Origin: DASZWJ01 sp963813895 | GTDB taxonomy: Bacteria > Pseudomonadota > Gammaproteobacteria > JAURND01 | Length of the DNA stretch: 64,000 bases | Assembly: GCA_963813895.1 (NCBI GenBank) | Contig: CAWFAS010000005.1 | Coordinates: 310,001 to 374,000, forward strand | Direction: 5' to 3' | Shown here: piece by piece, positions 37,299 to 46,900 of the stretch | Layout: the number at the start of each line of letters is the position of its first letter | Position numbering within the stretch: the first letter of the stretch is position 1 | The notes under the pieces: model-generated | What the model was told of the DNA's origin: nothing | What the model saw: only the letters and a program-made list of their open reading frames with translations | The model's database searches: none | Translations under genes and position numbers: made by a program

Positions 37299-38954
37299 TT
37301 AGAAAAATGACTCTAAAAACTGTGAACGGATGCGTTGTAATTGTGATCCCAAAAATTCAGCATTTTCTGAATAATCTACGGGTACCTCGATTAAATGCAC
37401 CCCGTGAGTTTCTAAACAATAACTCAAGATGGTTTTCAGCTCGGCAGTCTTAGTTACACGATGGCCATGCGCACCGTAACTTTCTGCATATTTCACAAAA
37501 TCAGGATTATTAAAATCGAGACCATAATTAGGAAAATGCATGGTTGCTTGCTTCCACTTGATCATTCCATAACCGTTATCTCTCAGCAACAAAATTACAA
37601 GATGCATATTTAAACGCACCGCGGGTTCGAGTTGATGGGAATTCATCATAAAGCCACCGTCGCCACAAACAGCAACCACTTGACGATGGGGGTGAACCAT
37701 TTTGGCTGCCATAGCCGAAGACAAACCGGCGCCCATGGTGGCTAGTGCATTATCCAGCAGCACGGTATTGGGCATGTATGCAGGATAATTGCGGGCAAAC
37801 CAAATTTTATACATGCCATTATCCAGCGCGAGGATCCCATCGACCGGCATCACTTCGCGCACATCTTTGACTAGTCTCGGTGGGAAAATAGGAAAACGCG
37901 GATCATCGCTGCCATCACCAATGTGTTGATCTACTTCGGCTTTAACACGCTGATAATAGCTAAAATCCCAAAATTCAGAAGGTTTTATCATGTCGGTTAA
38001 TCGTTCGATAGTCGAACTTAAATCGCCAATCACTTCTAAGTTGGGAAAATAAACATCATCGATTTCCGCCGGACTAAAATTCATGTGAATCACTTTGGCC
38101 CCATTATGACGCATTAAAAATGGCGGTTTTTCGACGGTGTCATGGCCGATATTGATGATCAAATCTGCGCGATCAATGGCACAATGCAAGTAATCCCCAT
38201 CCGATAAGGCAGCGGTTCCCAGATATAATTCGCTACGTTCATCAATGACGCCTTTGCCCATTTGTGTGTCGAAAAAGGGGATGGCTGTTTTATGGAGCAA
38301 AGCGTTCAGGTGGTTTGAAATAGGATTACGGCTCGCACCAGCGCCAATTAAAATTAAGGGTCGTATGGCACTTTCAATCAATTCACAGGCCTGCTTAATA
38401 GCTAACTGATCCGCGTGTGGGCGTAAAACCGTATTAATTTCAAATAAGGTTGTATTGCATTCTTCTCGTGCGATATCTTCTGGCAATTCTAAATGCACCG
38501 CACCCGGACGTTCTGTTTCAGCTTGGCGAAAAGCTTCGCGAACCAAGTTGGGAATGGTATTGCCATTGACGATTTGTTTGGTCATTTTCGTCAAGGGGCG
38601 CATCATTTCGACGACATCAATAATTTGAAATTTGCCTTGTTCGCTTTGTTTGATGGGTTTCTGGCCTGTAATCATCAGCATCGGCATAGCACCGAGCTGC
38701 GCATGGGCTGCAGCTGTCACTAAATTAGTTGCCCCCGGTCCCAAGGTGGTTAAACATACCCCAGTTTTACCAGTCAGTCTGCCGTAAGTAGCTGCCATGA
38801 AGCCGGCTGCTTGTTCGTGACGCAGTACGATTAATTGGATGCCGGAAGTGCGAATGGATTCCAGCAAATCCAAATTTTCTTCACCGGGCACCGCAAAAAT
38901 ATGTTGCACACCTTCGTTAACTAATGCTTGTATAAATAAATCAGACGCTTTCAT
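37299..38954 (-). CDS. Acetolactate synthase-like thiamine diphosphate enzyme
   Basis: A 551-residue enzyme of the acetolactate synthase large subunit/AlsS type. The N-terminal PYR domain has FAVPGEENLDLLE with the catalytic Glu25, then RHEQAAGFMA and LTTLGPGATNL. A central domain follows. The C-terminal domain has the thiamine diphosphate motif starting GDGG (near residue 428) and ending in the Asn pair region (LLRDNGYGMIKWKQ). It would condense two pyruvates to acetolactate or act on a related 2-oxo acid. No small subunit or other ilv gene is near, which favours a catabolic enzyme. The start is the ATG at 38954 with GGAGGAG; upstream in-frame residues are unlike the family. Confidence 0.88.
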   Translation of the reverse strand: MKASDLFIQALVNEGVQHIFAVPGEENLDLLESIRTSGIQLIVLRHEQAAGFMAATYGRLTGKTGVCLTTLGPGATNLVTAAAHAQLGAMPMLMITGQKPIKQSEQGKFQIIDVVEMMRPLTKMTKQIVNGNTIPNLVREAFRQAETERPGAVHLELPEDIAREECNTTLFEINTVLRPHADQLAIKQACELIESAIRPLILIGAGASRNPISNHLNALLHKTAIPFFDTQMGKGVIDERSELYLGTAALSDGDYLHCAIDRADLIINIGHDTVEKPPFLMRHNGAKVIHMNFSPAEIDDVYFPNLEVIGDLSSTIERLTDMIKPSEFWDFSYYQRVKAEVDQHIGDGSDDPRFPIFPPRLVKDVREVMPVDGILALDNGMYKIWFARNYPAYMPNTVLLDNALATMGAGLSSAMAAKMVHPHRQVVAVCGDGGFMMNSHQLEPAVRLNMHLVILLLRDNGYGMIKWKQATMHFPNYGLDFNNPDFVKYAESYGAHGHRVTKTAELKTILSYCLETHGVHLIEVPVDYSENAEFLGSQLQRIRSQFLESFF

Positions 38955-39154
38955 TAGCTCCTCCAGAGTATTAAGACAGCAGGAAGGATAACACATTATT
39001 CCCAGAGTTTCGCAGGGAAAACGCATTAAATCATAGAGATAGCATGGGGATGAAGGATTACTCTTTCGCATGTAATTAACCAAAAGGTTACGTTTGGAAA
39101 AATGTTATTGTTTCTCGCTACCGTTAAAATACGTTCCGTTTTTTGCCTCAAAAT

Positions 39155-39301
39155 ATGGTTTTAGTTGCTATGGGCACTGCTGTCATGTTTTTTGGTGCTG
39201 CTATCCCATTAATGTGGGTTTATTTTATATTGGTATCCCTATGCACTATCATTTATTGGCGGTTGATTCGCAATCCTAGAGAAACTATTGCACCTCAATA
39301 A
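39155..39301 (+). CDS. Possible small membrane protein (48 residues)
   Basis: The frame encodes two hydrophobic stretches (VLVAMGTAVMFFGAAIPLMW and VYFILVSLCTIIYW) followed by a short basic tail (RLIRNPRETIAPQ). No ribosome site is visible. The tail resembles the last part of larger permeases, so it may be a remnant. Another frame on the same strand is open over the same bases but looks like chance. Confidence 0.3.
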   Translation: MVLVAMGTAVMFFGAAIPLMWVYFILVSLCTIIYWRLIRNPRETIAPQ

Positions 39302-39336
39302 TGAGCCTGAGATCTTGTTGTACCCTCTCTCCCAAC

Positions 39337-39510
39337 CTATCCGATGTACACATTTTGTAATTACTAGAAATGCTGAGTACGTCGCTTCACTTTGTTTGAA
39401 AATTAGGCACTGGATCCCCGCTTGATCGGCTGATATTTTAGGATAATTCGGTAAAGCGGGGACGACGAACTCTAATTCTGGCGGCTAAAAAAAATGTGTG
39501 CATCCGATAG
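39337..39510. repeat. Palindromic repeat R5 (copy 2, enlarged)
   Basis: The arms match copy 1 (CTATCCGATG...CATCCGATAG), but a further GGATCCCC...GGGGACGACG palindrome lies inside. It is immediately next to R4. Confidence 0.75.
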
Positions 39511-39661
39511 CTCTCCCAACACCTTCCCCCGCAAGCGCGGGAAGGGACTGTAAGGTGCGGACTTTTAGTTTTCTGCCCAATAGTTCCTTCCCCCGCTTGC
39601 GGGGGGAAGGTTAGGATGGGGGCAGTCTCTATTGGCTTCCCAGTTATGGTGCTGAATAGTT
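39511..39661. repeat. Palindromic repeat R4 (copy 2)
   Basis: It matches 29519-29709 with the left outer arm missing, so it was probably trimmed when R5 arrived. With R5 it fills the gap 39302-39659. Confidence 0.75.
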
Positions 39662-40661
39662 ACGGTTTTTTAAACACTGGATCAGCATTTGGTCTTTCGC
39701 CAGGCGCCCCTTCTTCGTTTATTCTATCTTTATTACTAGAAAGTTGAGGGGAAGGCCACAAGTGCAAAAACCCCGAAGGCTGTCTTGTGCCAAAACCATT
39801 CATTTCATGAGGAGATTTTTTAGTAGGTACTTTTATTTCTTGAGCTGCAACTTTAGGCGGCTGTATTTGTTGAGAGGCAACTTGAGATAACTTTTTTTCT
39901 TCAGTAGTAACTTTAGGCAAGTGTATTTCTAGAGGAGGAGCACCTTTGTTTTTTATTTCTTGAACAGTAGTCTGTTTTAGGGCAGCATGTAATTCTGCTT
40001 TAATTGTTTCAAACTTAGCAGGAGCGCTAGGGCTTAATTGAATTGTACTCCTGAAGAAGGAGTACTCTCTTTGATTGTCAAACCCATCTTGAATTCTATG
40101 CATGAAAACTTTATGGTCTAGTCCAAATTTGGAAATAGCATACATTTCACCTTTCGTTTTCTCGATGGATATCGCAGCATGTATATAATCATATTTTTGA
40201 TTAGGGTAAATACCACGGTAAACTATTAAATCACCCGTTGTTAATTCCTCTTGAGTAATTGGCTTTGCTTTGCTGTCGCTTATATAGGAGGACATTCGTG
40301 TGGAAAAATGTTCTTCTGGGTTACAATATTTTGTATCTTGTTTTCCATGCAATAGATCTGAAACAAAACTCATACAATTGTAACCTTTAGTATGATTATC
40401 TTGAAAAACGTCACTAGCCTGATAGACACCCAGTTGCTTAAGTTGATCAGCCAGCCAATCATAAGGGTCTTGCTTATCATCTATGGCTTGAGCAAATGAA
40501 GCAGTTACCTTAGCATACCACTCTTGATCGGATGTTTGTTTTTTAAAATGTTGAGAATTGGCAAGAAAAGCAGTAATCTGCTGGTTTGTAAATGTGGTAC
40601 CCTTTTTAGTTCCGATAAAAGTATCCACAATAGAAAATAAGATTTGTAATTTGCTAGCCAT
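39660..40661 (-). CDS. NlpC/P60-like cysteine hydrolase domain protein, candidate effector
   Basis: A 333-residue protein with no signal peptide. The central part has KGYNCMSFVSDLLHG with Cys96 at a helix start, then TTGDLIVYRG, then DYIHAAISI with His161. This Cys...GDL...His layout is that of the NlpC/P60/CHAP group of papain-like amidases and peptidases. Residues from about 215 are a Pro/Lys/Gln-rich linker with degenerate repeats (LPKVTTEEK, PPKVAAQEIK), and the C-terminus is disordered. I start at the ATG at 40661 because GAGG precedes it by six bases. The absence of an export signal plus the disordered tail suggests a secreted effector, but that is inference. Confidence 0.7.
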   Translation of the reverse strand: MASKLQILFSIVDTFIGTKKGTTFTNQQITAFLANSQHFKKQTSDQEWYAKVTASFAQAIDDKQDPYDWLADQLKQLGVYQASDVFQDNHTKGYNCMSFVSDLLHGKQDTKYCNPEEHFSTRMSSYISDSKAKPITQEELTTGDLIVYRGIYPNQKYDYIHAAISIEKTKGEMYAISKFGLDHKVFMHRIQDGFDNQREYSFFRSTIQLSPSAPAKFETIKAELHAALKQTTVQEIKNKGAPPLEIHLPKVTTEEKKLSQVASQQIQPPKVAAQEIKVPTKKSPHEMNGFGTRQPSGFLHLWPSPQLSSNKDRINEEGAPGERPNADPVFKKP

Positions 40662-40786
40662 AATAATCCTCATTGTATCTCAAAGTATAAGATTTTATAC
40701 ACCTTATTGAAGGAATATAAATTAAAAGCTAATAATAATTAGGTCACATTAAGCAAATATTAACAGCATACGCATAATCCTAATTC

Positions 40787-40832
40787 TTAGGCTCTGTAAA
40801 ACAATAACCTATCTTTTTAACATCCCATCTAA
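40787..40832. repeat. Isolated end of palindromic repeat R2
   Basis: TTAGGCTCTGTAAAACAATA and on to CATCCCATCTAA: one arm of R2, cut off 12 bases before a strong promoter. Confidence 0.75.
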
Positions 40833-40843
40833 TGTAAACTTTT

Positions 40844-40872
40844 TTGAAAAAATCCACGGATTTAACTATAAT
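40844..40872 (+). promoter_or_regulatory. Sigma-70 promoter of the giant AAA/CaaX gene
   Basis: TTGAAA (40844-40849), a 17-base spacer and TATAAT (40867-40872). This is near consensus, with the start codon about 28 bases past a likely start site. It is the best promoter match noticed in the window. Confidence 0.75.
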
Positions 40873-40906
40873 GTTGGCAATAATGGAACTACTGCTTAGG
40901 TAAATC

Positions 40907-43900
40907 ATGTCTACTAAATCTCTTCAGTTAGAAAGCAAATCAAAAAAAACCAAACCCAAGAAGGTCTCATGGCAAGAGCTAATTCAGATCATTCAATCAC
41001 CAAGGCATGATGATTGTATTTTTGATTCAGAAGCTATGAAGCTATTTCTTTCGTTTAAACGAGATGCAAATAATACAAATAAATACACGCTTACCATAAA
41101 AACCGGAAGCCTTTACAGAAATAACTTTGAGTTGGATTCTGGTTCCAATTCCAACAGAAGCGACTTCCTTAAAGAGATAGTCAAAATCATTCCCCATTTC
41201 AATTGCGGACCTGTTAGTTCAAGATTATATTTGGATTTGATATTACATTTGGATTCAGCTGACTCTTCTTATACAAAAGACTTTGTTGATGAGAGTTCAA
41301 AACTGGAGAAAAAATATAAAAATAATATTCTAACCGTGAAGCTAAATATAGATCCCCGCGATCCTAAATATCTTCAAGTATGTGAAGACCTTGGGTTCAC
41401 ACATCATGTTTTGCCAGAATTCATTAATCCCAGATTAATCCAGGAAATTTTTAGTTCTGTAAACAGAAAGTCAAAAAATTTACCTCCTATCTATACAAAC
41501 ACTCCTAGTTCTCGTCCAATATTAGCTAAGGCAGTAGCTAAAAAACCTTGGTATGAACATAAAAATCGAATTCGAATAACTGATATCGATGATAACGTTA
41601 ATCTAATTTTTATATTGGCGGATTATTATTTTTATAGATCAACTTATGAAAATACGCGTCATATAATACGAAATTTTTATGAAAATATATTTTTAGCAAG
41701 TCAAGCTGTTTTTCTATGGACTGGAGATTACAAACAGGTACGTCCTATAAACACGTTCGAAGATGCTTTTCAAAATCCTGATTTTGTCGCACAGCGTAAA
41801 AATGAAATAAATATTGAAACATTAAGGGTGGAGTTAAGTAAATTTATAACTATTGATGATAATACAGTTATTAGCATACTCGATGCTGAGCATAGAACAG
41901 CGGCTATAAAATTAATAATGGAACCTCAGGTGGAGTTAATCGAGAGAAATAATAAGAATAATAAGAATTATAAAATTCGAGGGTGGGAGGAGCTTAAAAA
42001 ACCCAAACTAGATATTAGTGATTCTAAACTTTGGAATAATAATGAAAGTATTTTTAAAAGTGAGCCAAGAGACTATGGTAATGAAATTGTAGTCTTGGGC
42101 GATTTAGAGCCTAGACGCCTTAATTCATTAATTAAGTTTATTGACACAAAAACAATTAAATCACTGGAACTTAATTGCAATGATTCAACGATATTTTCTG
42201 ATTTTCTCAAAAGGTGTCCTCGTCTGAATCAAATTTCTCTATTTACACGCAATTACCAACTTTTAATTGATTGCGCAGATGAACTAAAATCAAAGTTAAC
42301 TGAACTAAGAATGGCCTCTTGTCAAATTAACCTAATAAAATTTCCAAGTCTCCTGTCTTTAAAAAAATTAGATCTGGATTTTTGCACCTATGAGGATATT
42401 TCAGAAGTCGCTGTCGACGCATTTAGAAAAAGTTTGTTAATGTCTGATCCAAGCCTAACATGCTATATTGGTTCGAATGAAGCGGATGTTCGACAAATCA
42501 AAGGCCAAGAAAACTCTTTATTTACTATTTTTTCTAAAATTGTAAATTCTGACGATTTATCTAGAACTATTCCTCTAAAAGATGAAGCTGCAGTTTTAGA
42601 TCCCCAAAAAATTCGATCTCCCAGGACCGGTCCTATTGGAAACGAGCTTAAGTTTAGACAACGTTTTTATACCAGTGACACCTCTATTTTAAATTCTGAC
42701 GCTTCACGCTGTGATCAAGATGTTTTTTTAAAACTGATTATTGATAAAGCGGATAAGCCTGATGAATACCAGATTGGATTTATTTCAGATCCAGGTGATT
42801 TTATAGCAGATGAAACTCTCAAACTTGATCTTTATCAATATGATCGATTTTTATCTCTTCAGCAATATAAAGAATTAGAAAAAGAGTTGAAGATAAAAAT
42901 TCCAAATCCAGTTGGTGGCAGAATTGATGAAGTCTTGCTCCGTGCCAATACGGTCTATGTATTACCTAGCCCTGAAGTCACTTCAGATCGATCATGGCAA
43001 CTAGTGGGCGTGGCTTTTCAGCAACCTGAATTACATCAGCTGGTAGAAATCGGTTTTTGTAAAAATTTACTAAATAAATATGTTCTGCGCTTGCGATCTT
43101 CAGAGGAAAAGGAGATTAAAGCCGATGTTTCTAGAAGTTTGAAAGCTTATATGGTATTGCAACCTTGTCAGCCTGGAACTTTGCCTTTAGAATTACCATC
43201 GAACTCTTCTTCACATCCACAGATTTGCTCAATATTAAATTCGCTGATTGGCATACCCAAGATAAAAGAAAAATTCCCTCAGTTTGTTGAATTAATCGCT
43301 AACTTAAATTCTTTAGAAGCACAAAAAAAAGGAATACAGTCGCAACTACAATCCACCGACCAGCCGTTGAGTGCGGATAAAATAATAACTAAAAAACAAG
43401 AATTTTGGCGTCTGATTCAAAAACAGTTTGATCTATTACATAACTATTGTGCAATAGGGCTTGGGTTTAAAGCAGAAAAATCAGAAGATATTATTTGGGA
43501 AGATTTTATTCAAAAGGATCAACTCACTGAATGGAAAAAATATCATGGATTGCTTGATTTATTGAACACTATGTTGAAATGTGAAGGTGAATGTGCCAGA
43601 GCCTGTGAGACCTTTGCTTTTTTGGCAGCGGGTTATGAGCTTTCGGTGTTAATAGTGACAAACCAACGACATGGGTATCTAAGCCTGCCTGAATTGACGC
43701 CTTGCGGCATGAAAATAAGGAACAAAACACTAGATTTGGGTGGCGCCGCTCCAAAGCGCCGCATTAAACAGGAATTTTTTCCGGATCAATCATCACCCCC
43801 TGAATTTAAATCAGATGAGACTGATTTAAAACGCTCCTCAGAGAAAAAAGCAGAAAATGATGAGGAAAAGCAGCTAATAACTTTGGTGGAATCTAAATTA

Positions 43901-46900
43901 GCTGAAAAACAATCACCTTTTTCTTTAGGTGAATTTAAGCAGTTTCAACATTGGTCGTCAACCTGCTCCTCAGCAACAGCATTTGCTGACAAAAATTTAA
44001 CGAGTTCCTCGTCACTGATTATTTACCGCGATGATAATATTGAAGCGTTGCAAGGTTTTATCGCGATACTCTGTCAACGTTTCAGACAAGTTTCTAGTGA
44101 TAAAAACACAGTCTCTGTTGAAATTGCAGTAGCTAAATCAACGGATAAAAATTGCTGGATTAAGCTATTGGATCATCCCGATGATTTTTCTGAATTATGG
44201 GAAGTTCCTGAAATCAAGCCAAATGGAAGTTATCGGATGCTGGCCACGCCTTTGCAACAAGGTATACCCAGCTTGCTGATTTTGAATATCAGCGAATTTT
44301 CTGCCGCGGATCTCGAAGTTTATCAGAGCTTATTTGCAGACCCACCCGCTCTTATGCACAATTCGCAAGAAATGCCTTTAGCTGCCAATTGCCATCTAAT
44401 GTATCTTTGTAGTGAATCTCAGTGGCTGACACAAAGCAAGCAACTTTCCCCCTCCTTGCAACGCAAAGTCATTCCCTGGCCAAATCACCTCGCAGATCAG
44501 TTTTTACAAGAGAGGGCAAAAATACCTTTAATTCAGCAATTATATGCAGGTGATGACGAAAAGAAAATAAAATCGGAATCTAAAACTCCTTCTTCTGATG
44601 CAAGGATATGCGATTTAACCACTTTGGTAGAATCTAAAAATCTTTTAACACAAAAATTGCTAATTGATGGAGGAGAGGTGAAAATAGAGCCGAACCCGCT
44701 ATTAGTCGCACTTCACACTAGTAAATCGGTAGAAATACATCATGCTTTTGCTGAAGAGACATTGCCATTATTTTTAAATAGGTTAGTAAATGCTCTCGCG
44801 TTCGAACAACATGCCTTGCAAAACGGACGATTTATTCCGCTGACGTCTTGTCCAGATTTGTTTTTAAGAAGACAATCCTTGGTGTTGCCGTCTAATGTAA
44901 TACAGGTTCAAGATAAAGACCTTCCTGGCTGGCGTTTTGATAAAAAACTAACGGCGTACATCTTAAACAAATCTACCAACGATTACTTTTTGGGCAATTG
45001 GCAAGCAGATCAGCAGCAAGGTTTGTTGCTCTCAACCAGCTTGCCGGGAATATTGGCTTTTTGCCCCACATCTTTAGCCTTAATACAAGTGACCACTACA
45101 TTATCTCAAGCTGACTGCCTGGCCTTGTTTCGGCAAATTGCCAATCTTTCCGAAAAATTAAAGGTAGCCATATGGGTTCACCCCAACTATTCGTTACCTT
45201 ATATCAGCGAGGTTCCAAAAGCAGAGATCGCAAAAGATCACAAAGAGATTAAATCACAGGAGGAATCGCCACCATCGGTCAAACGAAATATCTTCTTTGC
45301 AGCCAACTCCGATCTGTCGGGAGCACTGCAGTATTTAAAAATAACAGGTCAATTGGCCGAAGATATCATGGTTGTGCCAATCAATCTGGAAACCACCCAA
45401 GAAGAATTAATCGAATCGATCAAGATGCGTGAACCGGATGATTCCGCCTCCAGCTTGCAATTTAAGCTTAATTATCTGGAACGTCCGGCCAAACAATGCT
45501 TGAAAGCAGATATGCCCGTCCTGCTAATGGGCGAAATTTCACCGGAACTTTATGAGTCGTTGGAATCGCTATTGTTGAACGGTTATTTGTGGAGCAATGC
45601 GGAGCGCCTGACTTTTAAGGCACAATTATTTTTACTTTCGCCGCCAAATTCACAATTAAGCCAACACCTTGAGGTGTTTTTCAGCACGCAGCCTATTGCG
45701 CCTAGCATGGATGATTATTTGCTGTGGCTTAAGTTGGAAGGGCAGGATAACGATAAAAAAAATCTAGGATGGATATATAGTCAAACCAAGGATATTTTCC
45801 GTTGGAGTTGGCAACGTACTCAAGCAATTGCTCTATTTTTAAAAAAATATCCGCAGCCGACAGAGCGGGCTCGGCATTTTGCTCAGAGTCCATTCCAAAC
45901 CCAACTGTTGGAAGATTTTAATCCTGAGCTTGGAGATTATAAACGTTATTTAGACTTTTTATGGCAAAAGTTCTGCGTTCCGGACGCGAAATCCATTGCA
46001 GAAATTAAACAGAATTCCACGAGACCGAATCCTTCCTCGCTGTCATCAGGAAGAATACTCGGTTCATTAACGGACGAGAAAAAGTCCAAAGTAAGCACGC
46101 AAACTCAGCATGCTCTGCAATTACTTAAAGAATATGGCCTGCTGTTTCTGGTGGGAACCTCCGGCGCTGGCAAAACCTTTACGGTATTGGATTTAATACC
46201 CAAGGAATTAGCTGCAAAGAATCAAGAATGTCGCCTGTTTATTGGAGAGGCGAGTATACCGGCTTGGTTAAATACAAATGATCCTGGAAAAATTCATATT
46301 TTATTATTGGATGAAGTCAATATATTTTCCGAGGGTTCCCTCCAGCCTTTGCTGATGCCTGGCGAACAACGTTTTTGGCAGGGCGAAGTGTATCAACTCA
46401 CATCGCCCCATTGGCTGATTGGCACGGGTAATCCCAGATTATCTTATTCCGGACGCTGTCCCGTGCCATCGATTTTTCCTACGCTTTGGTTCCAACCGTT
46501 TACTCCAGAAGATATTTACAAATTTCAAATCGAACCTTTTTTGGAAAACAAACTGAAAATAGCAAATTATGCACAGCGAAAAGAGTTAGGTGACTTTTAT
46601 TTAAAAAGCCATAAATTTACTCGTCAGTATGCCAACGTTTCACCCCGTAACCTCAATCGCGTTTTGGCTCTTCTGTATCTACAATATATTCACAACCAAA
46701 AACAGCTTACACCAAAACTATGGCAAGGCATGATGAAAACTGCATGCTATATTGAATTTAGGCAATTATTGCCGATGGTAGCCGATAAGAAGGAGACTTT
46801 ATCCAAAACATTAGCTGCAACTTTGGAAATGAATAAGCCGCCCGCTCTGCCAACTATTCCAGAAGAATTGCAAAATTTTTTCTCCAGGCAAAATATTATA

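Noticed and set aside
39094..39279. Plus-strand open frame of 61 codons rich in Cys and Phe
   Set aside because: Unlikely composition; a different frame over the same bases (39155-39301) gives a more plausible membrane peptide.
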